64,000 bases of DNA from Piper betle (Eukaryota; Streptophyta; Magnoliopsida; Piperales; Piperaceae). Of the stretch, positions 1 through 11,764 are shown piece by piece. The DNA is taken from NCBI GenBank assembly GCA_033002965.1, contig JAURVB010004897.1, positions 1-64,000 on the forward strand, read 5' to 3'. The notes beneath the pieces are model-generated. The model did no database searches, was not told where the DNA came from, and saw only the letters and a list, made by a program, of their open reading frames with translations. Numbering within the stretch: position 1 is the first letter of the stretch; each line of letters begins with the position of its first letter. The position numbers and the translations under genes were made by a program.

Positions 1-235
1 GGCTGGCGAGTCCAATCCATCATGTCTGTAATTGGCTGGCGAGTCCAATCCGCCATGTCGAATTTATTGGCTGATGGGTCAGTCCATCATGTCCATTACC
101 GACTGGCAAGTCCAATCCGCCATGTCCGTTATTATCTGGTCAGTCCAATCCACTATGTCCATTATTTGGCTGATGGGTCAATCCACCATGTTAGTTCAAC
201 ATGTCCGTAATTAGCTGGCGAGTCCAATCCGCCAT
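1..235. repeat. 33-bp minisatellite (C' module)
   Basis: Degenerate tandem repeat with a 33-bp unit. Two unit types alternate: GGCTGGCGAGTCCAATCCGC plus CATGTCCGTTATC, and GGCTGATGGGTCAGTCCATC plus ATGTCCATTACC. The same module recurs at 7,350-8,050 and 38,050-39,935. Because 33 is a multiple of three, spurious open frames run through it on both strands. Confidence 0.9.
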
Positions 236-813
236 ATCAAATTTATTGTATTATGGCGGTTAGGTCCCATTCTGACTTGTCCATTATTGGATTATGAAGC
301 ACATAGCCCGTGTCAGACTGAGTCAATTCTTTGACCCGGTTGCACTCAATGCATGGTGGTCGAATCTGGCTTAGGACGACCAGGTTGTCCAAAAAGGAAA
401 ATACAATATTTTAAAAAATTATACGGACCTAGAATTGTGATGAGGTATCTGCAACTACAACACATGATCTAATATGAATGTAATTTCTCTAAAGCCAAAT
501 GTGCTTACAAGCTATCTAGAGGATGTTTTATGTAACAATAGAACTCTCCTTTTTATAGAATAATATGTGTGAAATTCAAGAAGTCATTATATTAAATTTT
601 ATTAGAATGTGTGGAATTTAAGAAGTCATTACTCATTACTATATCATTTATGTGATAATGAAATGTCAAAAACTTACTATTAAGTGAATACGAATGGTTT
701 ATAAATGATATTGATTCTTAAGAATTTATTTAATTAAATATTCTTTATGGTTCGTTTTAAGATTTATAAAACCCTAAATAAAATAACCTAATTATTTTTT
801 TCGGGGTTTTAGA
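1..813 (-). mobile_element. LTR-C' fragment (gypsy-type LTR, 5' part in window)
   Basis: This is the right-hand part of an LTR read on the minus strand; its other end lies outside the window. The minus-strand start would be at 813, where the plus strand reads TCGGGGTTTTAGA, a decayed form of the TTTTACA terminus seen in sister copies at 31,091 and 40,465. A TATA-like box, TTCTATAAAA, lies on the minus strand at 551-560. The block at 290-430 (GACTGAGTCAATTCTTTGAC followed by CATGGTGGTCGAATCTG) is conserved in all LTR-B and LTR-C copies here. It appears to be inserted in a family D LTR that resumes at 814. No target duplication can be checked. Confidence 0.75.
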
Positions 814-1572
814 AGGTGAACCTATCTAGGTGGTTGGACCGGACAGGGGCAGCTCACCGACATAGGAAAAAGGTCCAAATGGTGGTGGTGACGGCAGAAA
901 CCTTCATCAAAAAATTCCGTCGCCGCCTGCGACTGCAGCAGTGACGGTGGCGGTGAGGTGTACGAATAGGAGGCCAGCCACGACGTAGTCATGGGGGTAC
1001 TGGTGCGGTGGACAGGGAGGTCTAGAGACTCACCGGCGGCGAACCAAAGTAGTGGTGGCGTTTACATAGTGAAATTGTGAAAGATTTGGAAAATAATATG
1101 GTGAAGCCAGGGTAGACGTGGGGGCTCAGATCTTGCCATGTGGCACGATCTGAACATTTGACAACTCGTGGTCTAGTGGGACCCACCTATGGATATATGC
1201 AATATACATATGGACAAAAGGTTTGGATAAAGACCGTCCGAACTCTAAACTAACTCGAGTCCTTAAATTACCATCGATGGTCCAAAATCCCAGTGATGCA
1301 TGCAATGAGACACCCTAAAAATCTCAAGCAGATACTAAACATTGCAATAGCTTTGATCTAGGCGTAAAATCTTAGCTAACATATACAAACAAGTCTATAT
1401 ACCTTAGTACACACTGATCATCTGCATGTCGGGCATACACAGATACTATAACATGCTCATACAGTCATTTGGGCCCATACTCATAATCTGAACACTAGTT
1501 TTGTTCGCGCTCACTGAAACAGACTAAAGATTGCCCAAACTAGATAAAACTAAAATTAGGTGACCCTAAGCC
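814..1572 (-). mobile_element. Family D LTR fragment
   Basis: Matches by eye the LTRs of the large D element. The stretch around 1,115-1,260 (gaagccagg...gacgtgg, then GACAACTCGTGGTCTAGTGG) corresponds to 11,160-11,290 and 29,395-29,520. The stretch around 1,425-1,500 (ATGTCGGGCATAC...ACATGCTCAT) corresponds to 11,600-11,640. The 850-1,080 part is GC-rich and corresponds to the GC-rich part of the D LTR near 28,900-29,350. Its junction with LTR-C' at 813/814 suggests that LTR-C' landed inside it. No coding potential is apparent. Confidence 0.6.
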
Positions 1573-1855
1573 GAAACTTTATGAAAATTCTGTCCTTAGA
1601 ATTTCTTACATCAATTATGAACAAAGGACTCAATTGAAGATGCCATCTTGATGACAAACTGGAAGCTCTCCCTCGAAAGCCAACTGCACACGGTCCATAC
1701 ATACCAAACAAGAAGCAAGATCTCTGAATGCTAACAAAGCTCACTGGCTTCTTACTAATCTAGTTCGACAGACTACATGACTTAACCACGATCTTAACGA
1801 TTTAATTTATTTAGAACATTAGGATAATACAAATCATTCTGTCAATCCTGAGCTC
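1573..1855 (-). other. Family D polypurine-tract / 3' untranslated internal region
   Basis: Aligns with 11,765-11,960 just inside the 3' LTR of the large D element: the shared string includes TCTGAATGCTAACAAAGCTC versus the corresponding TCTGAACACATGCAAAGGTC. On the minus strand the purine-rich run before the LTR is eroded. At about 1,855 the sequence passes into a gypsy integrase fragment that lacks its downstream chromodomain, so this is a recombination junction and not an intact element end. Confidence 0.5.
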
Positions 1856-4164
1856 CTTCCTGATCTTCTAAATCTGATCACCCCCTTCATAGGAGATGTC
1901 TTTAGGTACACAAACTCCCCAACGTGGAACTCTAGGTCCCTCCTTTGAGTATGAAGATAACTTTTCTGTCAATCCTGAGCTGCCTTAAGCTTTTTCTAAA
2001 TGAGTTTCACTTTTTCAGTTGCTTCCCTCACCATCTCTAGCCCAACTATAACTACTTTGGTAGACTCCAGCCAACACGATGGAGACCTAGAGGGCCTACC
2101 ATATAAGGCTACAAATGATGCCATCCCTATACTGGCTTGATAAGAGTAATTGTAGGTAAATTCAGCCAAGGCTAAGTGTTTCTCCCAGCACCTCCCCAGT
2201 CAAGAATGCAAGCTCGCAACAATTCTTCCAAAGTTTGAATAGTACTCTGCACTCTGACCATCAGTTTGGGGATGATATACAATACTCAGCTTGATTTGGG
2301 TCCCCATGGCTTTTTGGAAAGCTTCCCAGAAATGTGAGGTGAATAAGGGATCTCGGTCGGAGACTCTCTACTTTGGAATCCCATGCAACTTGACAATATT
2401 GTCGACATACAATCCTCGCTAGATATTCCACAGTCCTCATTAATTTCGTGGGGATGAAGTGAGCTACCTTATTTAGTCAGTCTACAACCACCCATATGGA
2501 GCCATACTTCTTCAAAGTCCTTGGGAGCATTGTAATAAAATTGCATGTGACCCACTCCCATTTTCAAGTTGGTGTGTTTAAAGGTAGCAATAGTTCTCCA
2601 GGTAGTTGATGTTGGGCTTTGATTTGTTGGCAAGTTTGACACTTGGAGACAATCCACAACATCCCTCTTCATCCCAATCCACCAGTCGGTTCACTTTAAA
2701 TCTTGATATATTTTAGTAACTCCATGGTGTATCGAGAACTTTGAGCGATGAGCCTCTTCTAAGATATTCCATCTCACTGCATCATCCTTGGGTACACACA
2801 ACCTTCCTCTAAATCTGACCACACTATTAGAATCAGCTACAATGTCAGGAGTCTTGTGATCACTTCATTCAGCTCCTCATCGCCCATTTGTGCTAGCTTA
2901 ACACGATCAACCAAATTATTCGAAATAACTAAATTTGCCAGTAACCCTGTTAGTTACTCCACATGGTTGATAGCCACCACTTCTACTAACATGGCCCAAA
3001 GTTTAGCTAGCTGTTGACCTTTGTCCACCTTGCCCTTCCGGCTCAACGTTTTTGCTACCACATTCGCTTTCCCAGGTAGTATAAAATTTGAATGTTGTAG
3101 TCCTTCAAATACTCTAGCCACCGCCTTTGTCGAAGGTTAAGGTCATTCTGGGTGAAGATATTCTTCAAACTCTAGTAGTCAGTGAAGACTTCAAAATGGG
3201 CTCCATACAAGTAGTGTCTCCAATTCTTCAGGGCAAAAACCACTGTTGCCAGTTCCAAGTCATGGGTTGCATAATTTTGGTCATAATTCTTTAATTGATG
3301 AGAAGCATAGGCCACCACTTTACCTCCCTGAATAAGGACACATCGTAAACCTAATAGGGAAGCATCACTGAAGTCTACAAATCCTTCATTACCATTTGGT
3401 AGTGTCAAGACTAGAGCAATTGTTAGACTCTTCTTTAAAAATTGGAAACTCTCCTCACACTTACTACTCCATTCAAACTTCACTCCCTTCCTTATGAGCT
3501 TGGTCATTGGCGATGCTTCTAAGGAGAAGTATTCAATGAATTTCCTATAGTAACCCGCTAAACCAAGGAAACTTCCGATGTTAGTGACTGACTTGGGTTG
3601 TGGCCAATCAGTGACTGTTTCCACTTTTAATGGGATCCACTGTAACTCTGACCTTTGAGATAATATGACCAAGGAAGTTTACCTCCTTCAACTAGAAGTC
3701 ACACTTTGGAAACATGGCAAATAGTTGATTTTCTCTCAAAACATGAAGAGTAATGGACATGTACTTCACACGCACTTCTTCATTATTTGAATAAACTAGA
3801 ATGTCATCTACAAATACGATAATAAACTTGTCCAAGTATGAGTTGAACACTGTATTCATAAGTGACATAAAGGTTGCTGGTGCATTTGTTAGCCCAAAAG
3901 GCACGACCAAAACTCATAATGTCCATACCGAGTTCGAAAAGTCATTTTTTGTATGTCTGAATCCTTTCCTCACAACTAGTAATTGATAACCTGACAGCAA
4001 GTCTATCTTAGAAAATACTCCGACTGACTTTAGCTGACCAAACAAGTCATCAATCCTTGGTAAGGGGTACCAATTCTTGACTGTCACTTGATTGGGTTGT
4101 TCATAGTTAATACACAACCGAAGTGATCCATCTTTCTTCTTCACAAAAGGAACAGGGACTCCCC
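1856..4164 (-). pseudogene. Ty3/gypsy (Tekay-like chromovirus) pol remnant E1
   Basis: Minus-strand polyprotein remains in the order RT, RNase H, integrase. RT lies at about 3,480-4,164: the [13 protein letters not shown] motif, then PFGLTNAPATF, then FVDDILVYS at about 3,790-3,830, so the catalytic D-D pair is still present. RNase H at 3,100-3,480 has [14 protein letters not shown] and [20 protein letters not shown]. Integrase at 1,860-3,060 includes the EFTYN...SYQASIGM and RSPSCWLEST region. Frameshifts and stops break the frame at several places, and the C-terminal chromodomain is missing. The RT frame is cut at 4,164 by a TRIM composite and resumes at 6,547. It corresponds domain for domain to the copy at 56,165-59,520. 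It is retrotransposon pol, not a host gene. Confidence 0.88.
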
Positions 4165-4318
4165 TGTAACGACCTAGCCCAAAGTGCAACGTAATGGGCC
4201 AAGTCATTTCTTTAAAATGGGTACCCCGAAAGTTAAAGATCTGTAGTCCATTCCCACTTATAAACAGGATCTTCTCCCAGTAGGTATTAGATGTGGGACT
4301 AAGTTGAGGGATCTCACA
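4165..4318 (-). repeat. TRIM LTR (left, inverted)
   Basis: 154 bp, reading TGTAACGACC...GATCTCACA on the plus strand, the reverse complement of the standard TRIM LTR. The polypurine-side motif (TTTCGTCCCCGAAAT on the plus strand, about 4,338-4,352) lies immediately inside it, so the minus-strand element would have its 3' LTR here. Confidence 0.85.
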
Positions 4319-4391
4319 ATCCACCCACCTTAGGAAATTTCGTCCCCGAAATGCCTATTCTTGGCCCGTTGCTAGCCCCAGCCCACGTCCT

Positions 4392-6236
4392 TTATTATTT
4401 TCGATGAATGGATATAGTTGGTTATCAAGTAGACCGGTCACGGTTCAACGTAAAGTCAAACCCTAACCATAGAGAAGACATAAGGCCAAACTCTGGCATT
4501 AGGGAAGACGAACCCAACCTAGAGAATACTGATTCATGAACGGATGATGGGGTAAGAGAATTTAATAAAGGGACTTGTTGAACCTAGGGAATACCTATAC
4601 ATGAATAAATGTGAGAATTTAATTGAGGAACTCGTTGAAGCATATATATGTAGGAGGAGGGGGTTAGGGAGAAAGGGAGTCCACTCCTTCTTGCCTCCTC
4701 TCCAGTGCCTTTCCATTGTGGTGTAAGTATTTCATACTTCTTCTTAGTTTCTTTTCCATTAGAACTCTTACATGCATGGTTGCAACGCAGAAATTCATTA
4801 GAAATACCTTACTAAGTTGCTGGAACTTTTAGTATAAATTGCAATAGGTCTTTGGGTGTTGAGATATTGTATGGTTGCAAATTAGATGGCAGATATGAAA
4901 TTCATGTTTGACTAGTTTCAAAAACCCTATTTTTTTTAGCCGGACTGTTCAAAATCTAATAATGGACATGTCAGAATAGAACGGACAGTCCATAAATAAA
5001 TATCGGCCAATAGGGGTGGTACGATGGAATGGACCCATCGGCTCAACCTAATACAGTGGTATGGTGGAATGGACCCATCGGCCAATAGGGGGTACGGTGG
5101 AATGGACCCATCGGCTCAACCTAATACAGTGGTACGGTTAAATAGACCCATCGGCCAATAGGGGGTACGGTGGAATGGACCCATCGGCTCAACCTAATAC
5201 AGTGGTACGGTGGAATGGACCCATCGGCCAATTGGGGGTATGGTGGAATGGACCCATCGGCTCAACCTAATTTGTGGTACGGTGGAATGAACCCATCGGC
5301 CAATAGGGGGTGCGGTGGAAAGGACCCATCGGCTCAACATAATAAGTGGTACGGTGGAATGGAGCCATCGGCCAATAAGGGGTGCGGTGGAATGGACCCA
5401 TTGACCAATAGGGGGTACAATGGAATGGACCCATCAGCCAATAGGGGGTACGGTGGAATGGACCCATCGGCCCAACATAATAGGGGGTACGATGGAATGA
5501 ACCCATCGGCCAATAGGGGGCACGATGGACTGACCCATCGACCCAATATTTTATAGTGGCACGGTGGACTAACCCATCAGCCAATACAACTACAACATAA
5601 TAGGGGTACGATGGAATGAACCCATCGGCCAATAGGGGGCACGATGGACTGACCCATCGGCCCAATATTTTATAGTGGCACGTTGGACTAACCCATCAGC
5701 AAATAGAACTACAACATAATAGGGGGTACGATGGAATGAACCCATCGGCCAATAAGGGGCACGATGGACTGACCTATCAGCCCAATATTTTATAGTAGCA
5801 CGGTGGACTAACCCATTAGCAAATAGAACTACAACATAATAGGGGGTACATTGGAATGAACCCATCGGCCAATAGGGGGCACGATGGACTGACCCATCGG
5901 CCCTATATTTTATAGTCGCACAGTGGACTAACCCATCAGCCAATAGAACTACATCGAGCTTGATCCCAACATGGGTATTTAGGCTAATCAAGATTGTTTG
6001 ATTTCAGCTCAAATAAGGTAGAATAAAAGTATGATAGGATTGTCAGGTTAGGAGAATGGGTAATAAATGGGACATCTTTTTATTTTATTTTGAGTTATAA
6101 ATGTAGCTATAGGAAATGGTCTAAGACTGTGGGAACCATTATTTTATAACTTATTACTCGGTATTTAGTAGTTTTATTTTGGTAACACCTGACCAACAAG
6201 GCCCACAATGTTGTGAAAAATGGCCGGGTCGTTACA
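4392..6236 (+). repeat. LTR-A, 5'-truncated, inside TRIM composite
   Basis: Same family as the LTRs of 12,973-21,555, in the opposite orientation. The first ~80 bp of the LTR are missing; it begins at TATTATTTTCGATGAATGG. A TATA-like CATATATATGTAGGAGG lies at about 4,640. Conserved U5 landmarks follow the minisatellite: GAAATGGTCTAAGACTGTGG near 6,112, and TAACACCTGACCAAC...GGGTCGTTACA at 6,183-6,236. The U5 end is followed by a TRIM-type PBS spacer (AA) rather than the GG spacer of the other LTR-A. Confidence 0.8.
5000..5950. repeat. LTR-A minisatellite (33/39-bp units, then ~120-bp higher-order units)
   Basis: From 5,000 to about 5,530, 33-bp and 39-40-bp versions of one unit alternate (core GGAATGGACCCATCGGCC). 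From about 5,590 a ~120-bp higher-order unit repeats: the marker CTACA occurs at 5,590, 5,709, 5,829 and 5,949. Long frames with the peptide period GGMDPSANRGY are a by-product of the 33-bp period. Confidence 0.9.
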
Positions 6237-6238
6237 AA

Positions 6239-6251
6239 TGGTATCAGAGCC
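6239..6251 (+). promoter_or_regulatory. Primer-binding site (tRNA-iMet)
   Basis: TGGTATCAGAGCC directly downstream of GGGTCGTTACA plus a two-base spacer, the plant initiator tRNA-Met PBS. It defines the 5' boundary of the TRIM-type internal region 6,237-6,392. Confidence 0.9.
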
Positions 6252-6392
6252 GACCTGGTTCCGTTTTAGATGGTGGGCTAGACTAGGGACGTTGGCTAGG
6301 CTGCCGGTCACGGACTAGAAAGGACGTGGGCTGGGGCTAGCAACCGGCCAAGAATAGGCATTTCGGGGAAGAAATTCCTAAGTTGGGTGGAT

Positions 6393-6546
6393 TGTGAGAT
6401 CCCTCAACTTAGTCCCACATCTAATACTTACTGGGAGAAGATCCTGTTTATAATTGGGAATGGACTATAGATCTTTAACTTTCGGGGTACCCATTTTAAA
6501 GAAATGACTTAGCCCATTACGTTGCACTTTAGGCTGGGTCGTTGCA
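6393..6546 (+). repeat. TRIM LTR (right)
   Basis: 154 bp, TGTGAGATCC...GGTCGTTGCA, preceded by the purine-rich run CTAAGTTGGGTGGAT and by TTTCGGGGAAGAAATTCC. A TATA-like TTTATAA lies about 55 bp in. It ends directly at the TCCCC target duplication. Confidence 0.9.
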
Positions 6547-6605
6547 TCCCCAAGGTGAAGTGCTTGGTTAGATGAAACTTGTCTACAACAAGTCTTCTAG
6601 TTGTC
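6547..6605 (-). pseudogene. Residual RT segment of gypsy E1
   Basis: Continuation of the minus-strand RT gene that is interrupted at 4,164 (TCCCCAAGGTGAAG onward, compare 58,835-58,895). It is cut at about 6,605, where LTR sequence begins. Confidence 0.8.
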
Positions 6606-7060
6606 TCTTTAATAACGAGTCAGTGATTATTTTAATATAGTAATATAGTCAGGTAGCAATCACTAGTGTCAAACCTACATAGTATAATAAAAATACATAA
6701 AGTTCAAAATATTATTGAAACAAATAATTTAAAATAATTGTACTAATAATATTTCTAAATTAGAATAATACTATTTATTTTAAATAATTTAATGGTTCAA
6801 CTTATTTAACTAAATTGCTATTAATAAGGATAGCGATTAAAGATTGAAAACCGTAAACTAAATTATTAAGATTGGGGTTAAATAATTATTGTTTCAAAGC
6901 AAAATATACTAATAATAGTAATTAAATATTTGTTTATAATTTGATAATTATTTTATTATTTGTTAAGTGTTAATTATGATCTAGATTATTACTGTAGAGT
7001 AGGATTTAAATGATTATATCATATGAATTGTTTAATATTTAATGTTGTTCAAATTTAATA

Positions 7061-7063
<3 letters not shown>

Positions 7064-7103
<40 letters not shown>
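7064..7103. repeat. (TA)n microsatellite
   Basis: About 20 uninterrupted TA dinucleotides inside the AT-rich part of the hybrid LTR. Confidence 0.95.
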
Positions 7104-7106
<3 letters not shown>

Positions 7107-7349
7107 TCATTTAGTTGCATGCACTTTTTCTCGAAAAAAATTATACTTATGTATAATTTTATGTCCTCGTTCAGATTAGGATCATTTGTCACTGCTGAAA
7201 GTTCGAATATCCAGGTCCGTATAATTATTTAAAATGTTATATTTTCCCTTGTAGACAACCTGGTCAACCTGAGCCCAGATTTGACCACCACGCATCAAGT
7301 GCAACTGAGGTAAAGGAATTGACTCAGTCTGACACGGGCTACGCCCTTT

Positions 7350-8050
7350 ATAATCTAAAAATGGACATGTTAGAATGGACGTGACAACCATAATACAATA
7401 AATTGGACATAGCAGATTGGACTAGCCAGCCAATTACGGACATGGTCGATTGGACTCACCAGCCGATAACGGACATGACGGATTGGACTCACCAGCCGAT
7501 AACGGACATGACGGACTAACCCATCAGCCAATAAATTGTGCATGACGGATTGGACTCGCCAGCCAATTATGGACATGGTGGATTGCACTCACCAGCCGAT
7601 AACAGACATGGGCGGTTAGAGTCGCCAGCTAGTAATGCACTTCATGGACTGACCCATCTGCTAATAAATTAGACATGGCAGATTGGACTCGCCAGCTAAT
7701 AACGAACATGGTGGATTGGACTCACCACCTGATAACAAATATGGCGGATTGGACTCGCCGGCCGGTAATGGACATGATGGACTAACCCATCAGCCAATAA
7801 ATTGGACATGGCAGATTAGACTCGCCAGCCAATTACGGACATGGTGGACTGACCCATCAGCCAACTAATGGACCTGGTGGATTGGACTCTTCAGCTAATA
7901 ACGGACATGGCGGATTAGACTCACCAGCCAGTAATGGACATGATGGACTGACCCATCAGCTAATAGATAGACATAGTGGACTGACCCATCAGCCAACTAA
8001 TGGACATGGTGGACTGAACCATCAGCTAATAAATGGACATGTTGGAATGG
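7350..8050. repeat. 33-bp minisatellite (C' module), plus orientation
   Basis: About 20 degenerate 33-bp units such as GGCGGATTGGACTCGCCAGC and GGACTGACCCATCAGCCAA. It is the reverse complement of the arrays at 1-235 and 38,050-39,935. Confidence 0.9.
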
Positions 8051-8210
8051 TCACAACAACCATTATTATAGATAATGATAGGGAATTTATGGACTTGGTT
8101 TATTTGATTATACGGCTTAGTGGTTAATCACTAACGCAGAATTGCCTCCGCAGGTTAGCTGCTGGAACTAAAGACTAAGTGACAATTATAGCATGATTTG
8201 ATTAGGACAA

Positions 8211-9094
8211 TGTAGGGTATATTTTCAATACCAATTCGATCATTGAGCAACCAAATTCCCAACTTAGTTAGGAATAAAAGGGGATCGTTTGCAAGTCTAA
8301 GTGAGAAGGAAATTAAAATCTCAAGCCAGAAATCTTGAGGTAAAGGGGATACTTTTGTCTAGATAGGAAATGATTTAGGTGAGACTTCATCACTAGGGCC
8401 CAAAATAGCCATCCATAAATAGAATCATGGATGAGGCAAATTTGGCCTCAAATTAACCTCCAACTTGTATCACTAACGAACTTAAAGCACTAGCCTAATT
8501 TTATAAAAATAGTTGTTTTCACTTTGATTTGTCATAACTAGCTAGAAATTCATCTTTGAGGGTCAAAGTGCTCATAAGCAAGAAGGACTATTGGCAACCA
8601 GTTGAAGGGAAGAAGTGCAAGACAAAGAAAATATGAGGGGGAGAAAAATCAAGACTTGTTTGACAGTGAGTAGTTTTATTGTGGTCATGGGGTGAAATTG
8701 TAGCTGTAAATTAATATATCTTGTTTTTTTCAAAAAAAATAAAGTATGTGTTTTAGCAAAATAAGAAGTGGTAGGGAACAAGCTTAGGGAGTACACAAGT
8801 GAAAATTTTAGTCACCACTCTTAGTTGAGCATAGTGATCAATTAAGAAAAGAGTTAGTGATGCCCCTACGTTGTTTTCTTTTACCAATTTTTGAACGCCC
8901 CATTACAACCTAATAAATCATTCTAATCATCTCTAGTCTTAAGGATTTCATTTTGTAGAGAGAATTTCCTGGCTATGAGACACATAATGGACGGATTTGC
9001 CTAAGGATGCAAGGTTCCCAAATGATCTAAACTTGGATGAGTATCATGGGAGGAATACTTGGTGTTGAGAAAAGTGTTCATAGATGTTTCATAA
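8211..9094. other. Unassigned AT-rich sequence
   Basis: No similarity by eye to the LTR families, minisatellites or pol fragments in the window. A 74-codon minus-strand frame (8,572-8,796) encodes a hydrophobic stretch but has no supporting context. It lies between the truncated hybrid LTR and the truncated end of the D element. Confidence 0.4.
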
Positions 9095-11764
9095 GATCCC
9101 AATTTTGGTTCATGTAAGAGCTGAATCAGAAATGTTACGATCAAGTCAAGTCATGTTTAAAGTTGTCGTTTGGTATGACTCAATAAAAAAGTAGATCGAA
9201 CAACCTTCTTGGCATCATGAAAATGGAAGGCAATGTTAAATACTCATCAAAACACATCGAATATAAATAAAAGTAAGAAAGTAAATAACTGTGTTGAGCT
9301 CAAGTATATGTAATGTTTACCTGTCCTCCCACAAAATTCAACTTAGGATTTGCAAGACCTAGATAAATTATATGAAAAATGTCAGTAACGAATGATAATA
9401 GTCGGAAAAATAACTAATACAAACTTGAAATGGGTATTCTATTACCCATGGAAACTTCAGACTTGCCTCACATTGGGCAGTAAACAAACATACTTAAACA
9501 AATACTAGGTCGCACACACGGGTAATATTTATATTTATACATACATCGTTTATGCCCTCACATCCTCCATTATGCAATACCCTTGTACACCGCACTACCT
9601 CAGGGTTTCAAAAAGTACTAGTGAAATCCATACATGTTTCTGTAGCACTCGCTCTCTTATTCTTGAAATCCATAAAAAAATGTGCATACTTATATAAAAG
9701 GTTTAGGGAAGAGGTTTATATCATATATTTCTAAATCTTCAGTTCAAAAACCAATAAAGGATCTCATCTTTGTAGTTTTATTAAACATGTGTAGAAAATA
9801 CTACTAAATAGCCCGACATCAGAGGGATCCGATAAAATGCCACTAATACCGTCTTACATCTAAAACAAGGTTAAACTCGGCATGTAGGAAGTCAACCATA
9901 GAGGGAGTCCTATGGACCTATGTGGTCCAAGCTCCAAGCACATCTGCACATCTACGGTGAGCTCAAATTCTAAAACCTACATCAAAACCCAGTGCTAAGT
10001 AAAATACCGACATCTCTATATAATGCATGTGATGTGTGTTCATATCATCAATACATCCGAATAATGAAAACAATGCTAACAAACCTATAACAAAACATGT
10101 GGCACCTAAATTAATAAATAATAAATACATAAACATAAATAATACTATACTTATAAAATAATAATAGAATTATACTATAAAAATACACGGCTAAATGCGA
10201 GTAAATATCATATATATACTCGAGTTAGTAAACATATAGATAATTAAACAATTAAATAATCAAATAAATAGTTAATGCTCATTAATCATGAATAATAATA
10301 ATATCATGGTTACACAATATAAGAATACATAATTAAATACAAATAAATAATCACATACATGCGAACAAGAAAATAAATAAATAAATATATACAATTTAGT
10401 AAACATAAATAAGACTAATATTAATAAATATATATATATCATTAATTATAATAAGTAATCATATAAACATGCATTATACTCAATAAATGCACGAATAATA
10501 AAAAAAGAATCATAATAATAAATAAATAAATAAATAAATAAATAAAATAATAAATAAAGAAGAGTATTCATAACATCCAAACATGCTAAATCATGTGAAT
10601 ATTCATCTAAACTAATATAAAAGTTCTCAACTTACCGAATACAGTGTAATAACGGACAAAAACGGTTTGAAAATTAGCTGAACCGAATCGAACCGAACTA
10701 AACCAAAGTGAACAGAATGGGCTGAACCATCCTAGTTTGGGTTAACTGGAAAATGGATTGGGTTGATTGGTCGGACATGAACTAGACTGGCAGACTCAGA
10801 CATGGGCTAGTGGGCTGGTGAACAATATCAAGTAGGCAGACGAGGATGCGAATGCAGACAGGCGAACACGACCTGAGTAAACGAGCCAGTTGGGGGAGCG
10901 GCATTGTTTGTCACTAGAAAAAGCTGATGTCGGCACAGCTGGGGCCGCCACCATTCAGGATCGACTACCCATGTGTGCAGTGACGTCGCTGGTGGCAATC
11001 ACGGCTATGGAAGTGGTTGTGAGTGGTCTAGATCTAAAAGAGATGAAGCTTTTTGGGTAGTCGGCATCACCAGAAACTCACTGGCAGTGTGTTGAGTGAC
11101 GGCGGCACTAAAGGGTGTAAATTCTGAAATCGTGAAAAATCTTTAAAAATATAACAGGGTGAAGCTAGGCCTGACGTGGACAGTCAGATCTAGCCATGTG
11201 GCATGATCTGAATGTCTGACAACTCGTTGTCTAGTGGGACCTACCATGGGTATATACAATATGTATATGGACAGAAAGCTTGGATGGAGACCGTCCAAAG
11301 TTGAAACTAACTCGAGTGCTAAATGTTACTATATAGGCGGGAATCAAGTAAAGAGGGTTAAATAGGCCTCAAACCATGAACTCAATCCAGCTCAACCCAC
11401 CCGAGCACAATCGAGTGATCCGAAATTCCTCTGCCACATACAAATGAAATACCCAAAAAATCTCAAGTGGATGCTAAACGCTGCAACAACCTAGTGTAGG
11501 CCCAAAATCCTGGCTAATTCATAAAAATCATATCTATACCTTGTGTATATATTGATAACTCATGCTCTATTGTATCATAACTGAAATTATTATATACATG
11601 TCAGGCATATTCAGTCTCTATAACATGGTCATATGGCCATCTAGGCCTCATGCTCATATTTATAAAATTGTTCTGACTTGAGCTCACTTGAACCAACTTG
11701 AGACTAGTTAGGACTGGGCAAAGCGCAAGCGGGTAAAACCCTTACCCAATGTTGGGGTTTTATA
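9095..11764 (-). repeat. Family D 3' LTR
   Basis: About 2.67 kb. Its minus-strand start is at about 11,764, where GTTGGGGTTTTATA reads TATAAAACCCC (a decayed TG start), next to a purine-rich tract. The U5 end is missing: homology with the 5' LTR stops at 9,095, before the expected GGGGTATTA end. It holds an AT-rich stretch (10,080-10,620) with AAAT microsatellites and a GC-richer part (10,860-11,110). Confidence 0.7.
10517..10559. repeat. (AAAT)n microsatellite
   Basis: Run of AAATAAAT repeats in the D LTR. The 5' LTR has a comparable but shorter low-complexity tract and a TA/CA run at 28,438-28,484. Confidence 0.9.

Larger units (their letters stand above)
4165..6546. mobile_element. Composite TRIM with inverted outer LTRs carrying an LTR-A
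   Basis: A unit bounded by two 154-bp TRIM LTRs in opposite orientation (4,165-4,318 minus; 6,393-6,546 plus). It is flanked by a perfect 5-bp duplication, TCCCC, at 4,160-4,164 and 6,547-6,551. Inside, in order: inverted PPT-side TRIM sequence (4,319-4,391), a 5'-truncated LTR-A (4,392-6,236), then a TRIM PBS and internal region (6,237-6,392). The insertion splits the S-P-W-G-x-P motif of a gypsy RT; rejoining the flanks gives the sequence expected from the uninterrupted copy at 58,830-58,850. Both outer ends are U5-type ends (TGTAAC and GTTGCA), which ordinary LTR-element integration does not produce. Confidence 0.85.
6606..8210 (+). mobile_element. Hybrid LTR: LTR-B-like AT-rich body with C' minisatellite, truncated both ends
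   Basis: The AT-rich first part (TTTAATAACGAGTCAGTGAT, followed by TAAATTGCTAT...GGATAGCGATTAA) matches 23,878-24,400 inside the solo LTR-B copy. It continues into the conserved block around 7,255-7,335 (GACTCAGTCTGACACGGGC), then the 33-bp minisatellite, then the second conserved block ending CACTAACGCAGAATTGCCTC at about 8,130-8,150. Similarity fades after about 8,210, so the U5 end is missing. The 5' U3 portion is also missing because the left side joins a pol fragment directly. It has no target duplication. Confidence 0.7.

Noticed and set aside
5170..5991. Repeat-peptide frames in the first LTR-A
   Set aside because: Same minisatellite artefact as above.
6239..6251. TGGTATCAGAGCC as part of a tRNA gene
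   Set aside because: It is the complement of the tRNA 3' end used as a primer site next to an LTR. No cloverleaf surrounds it or the other PBS copies (37,501; 48,636; 51,698).
8572..8796. 74-codon minus-strand frame with a hydrophobic, signal-peptide-like segment
   Set aside because: A/T-rich, no homology that I recognise, no supporting promoter or second exon; hydrophobic stretches are common by chance in T-rich DNA.
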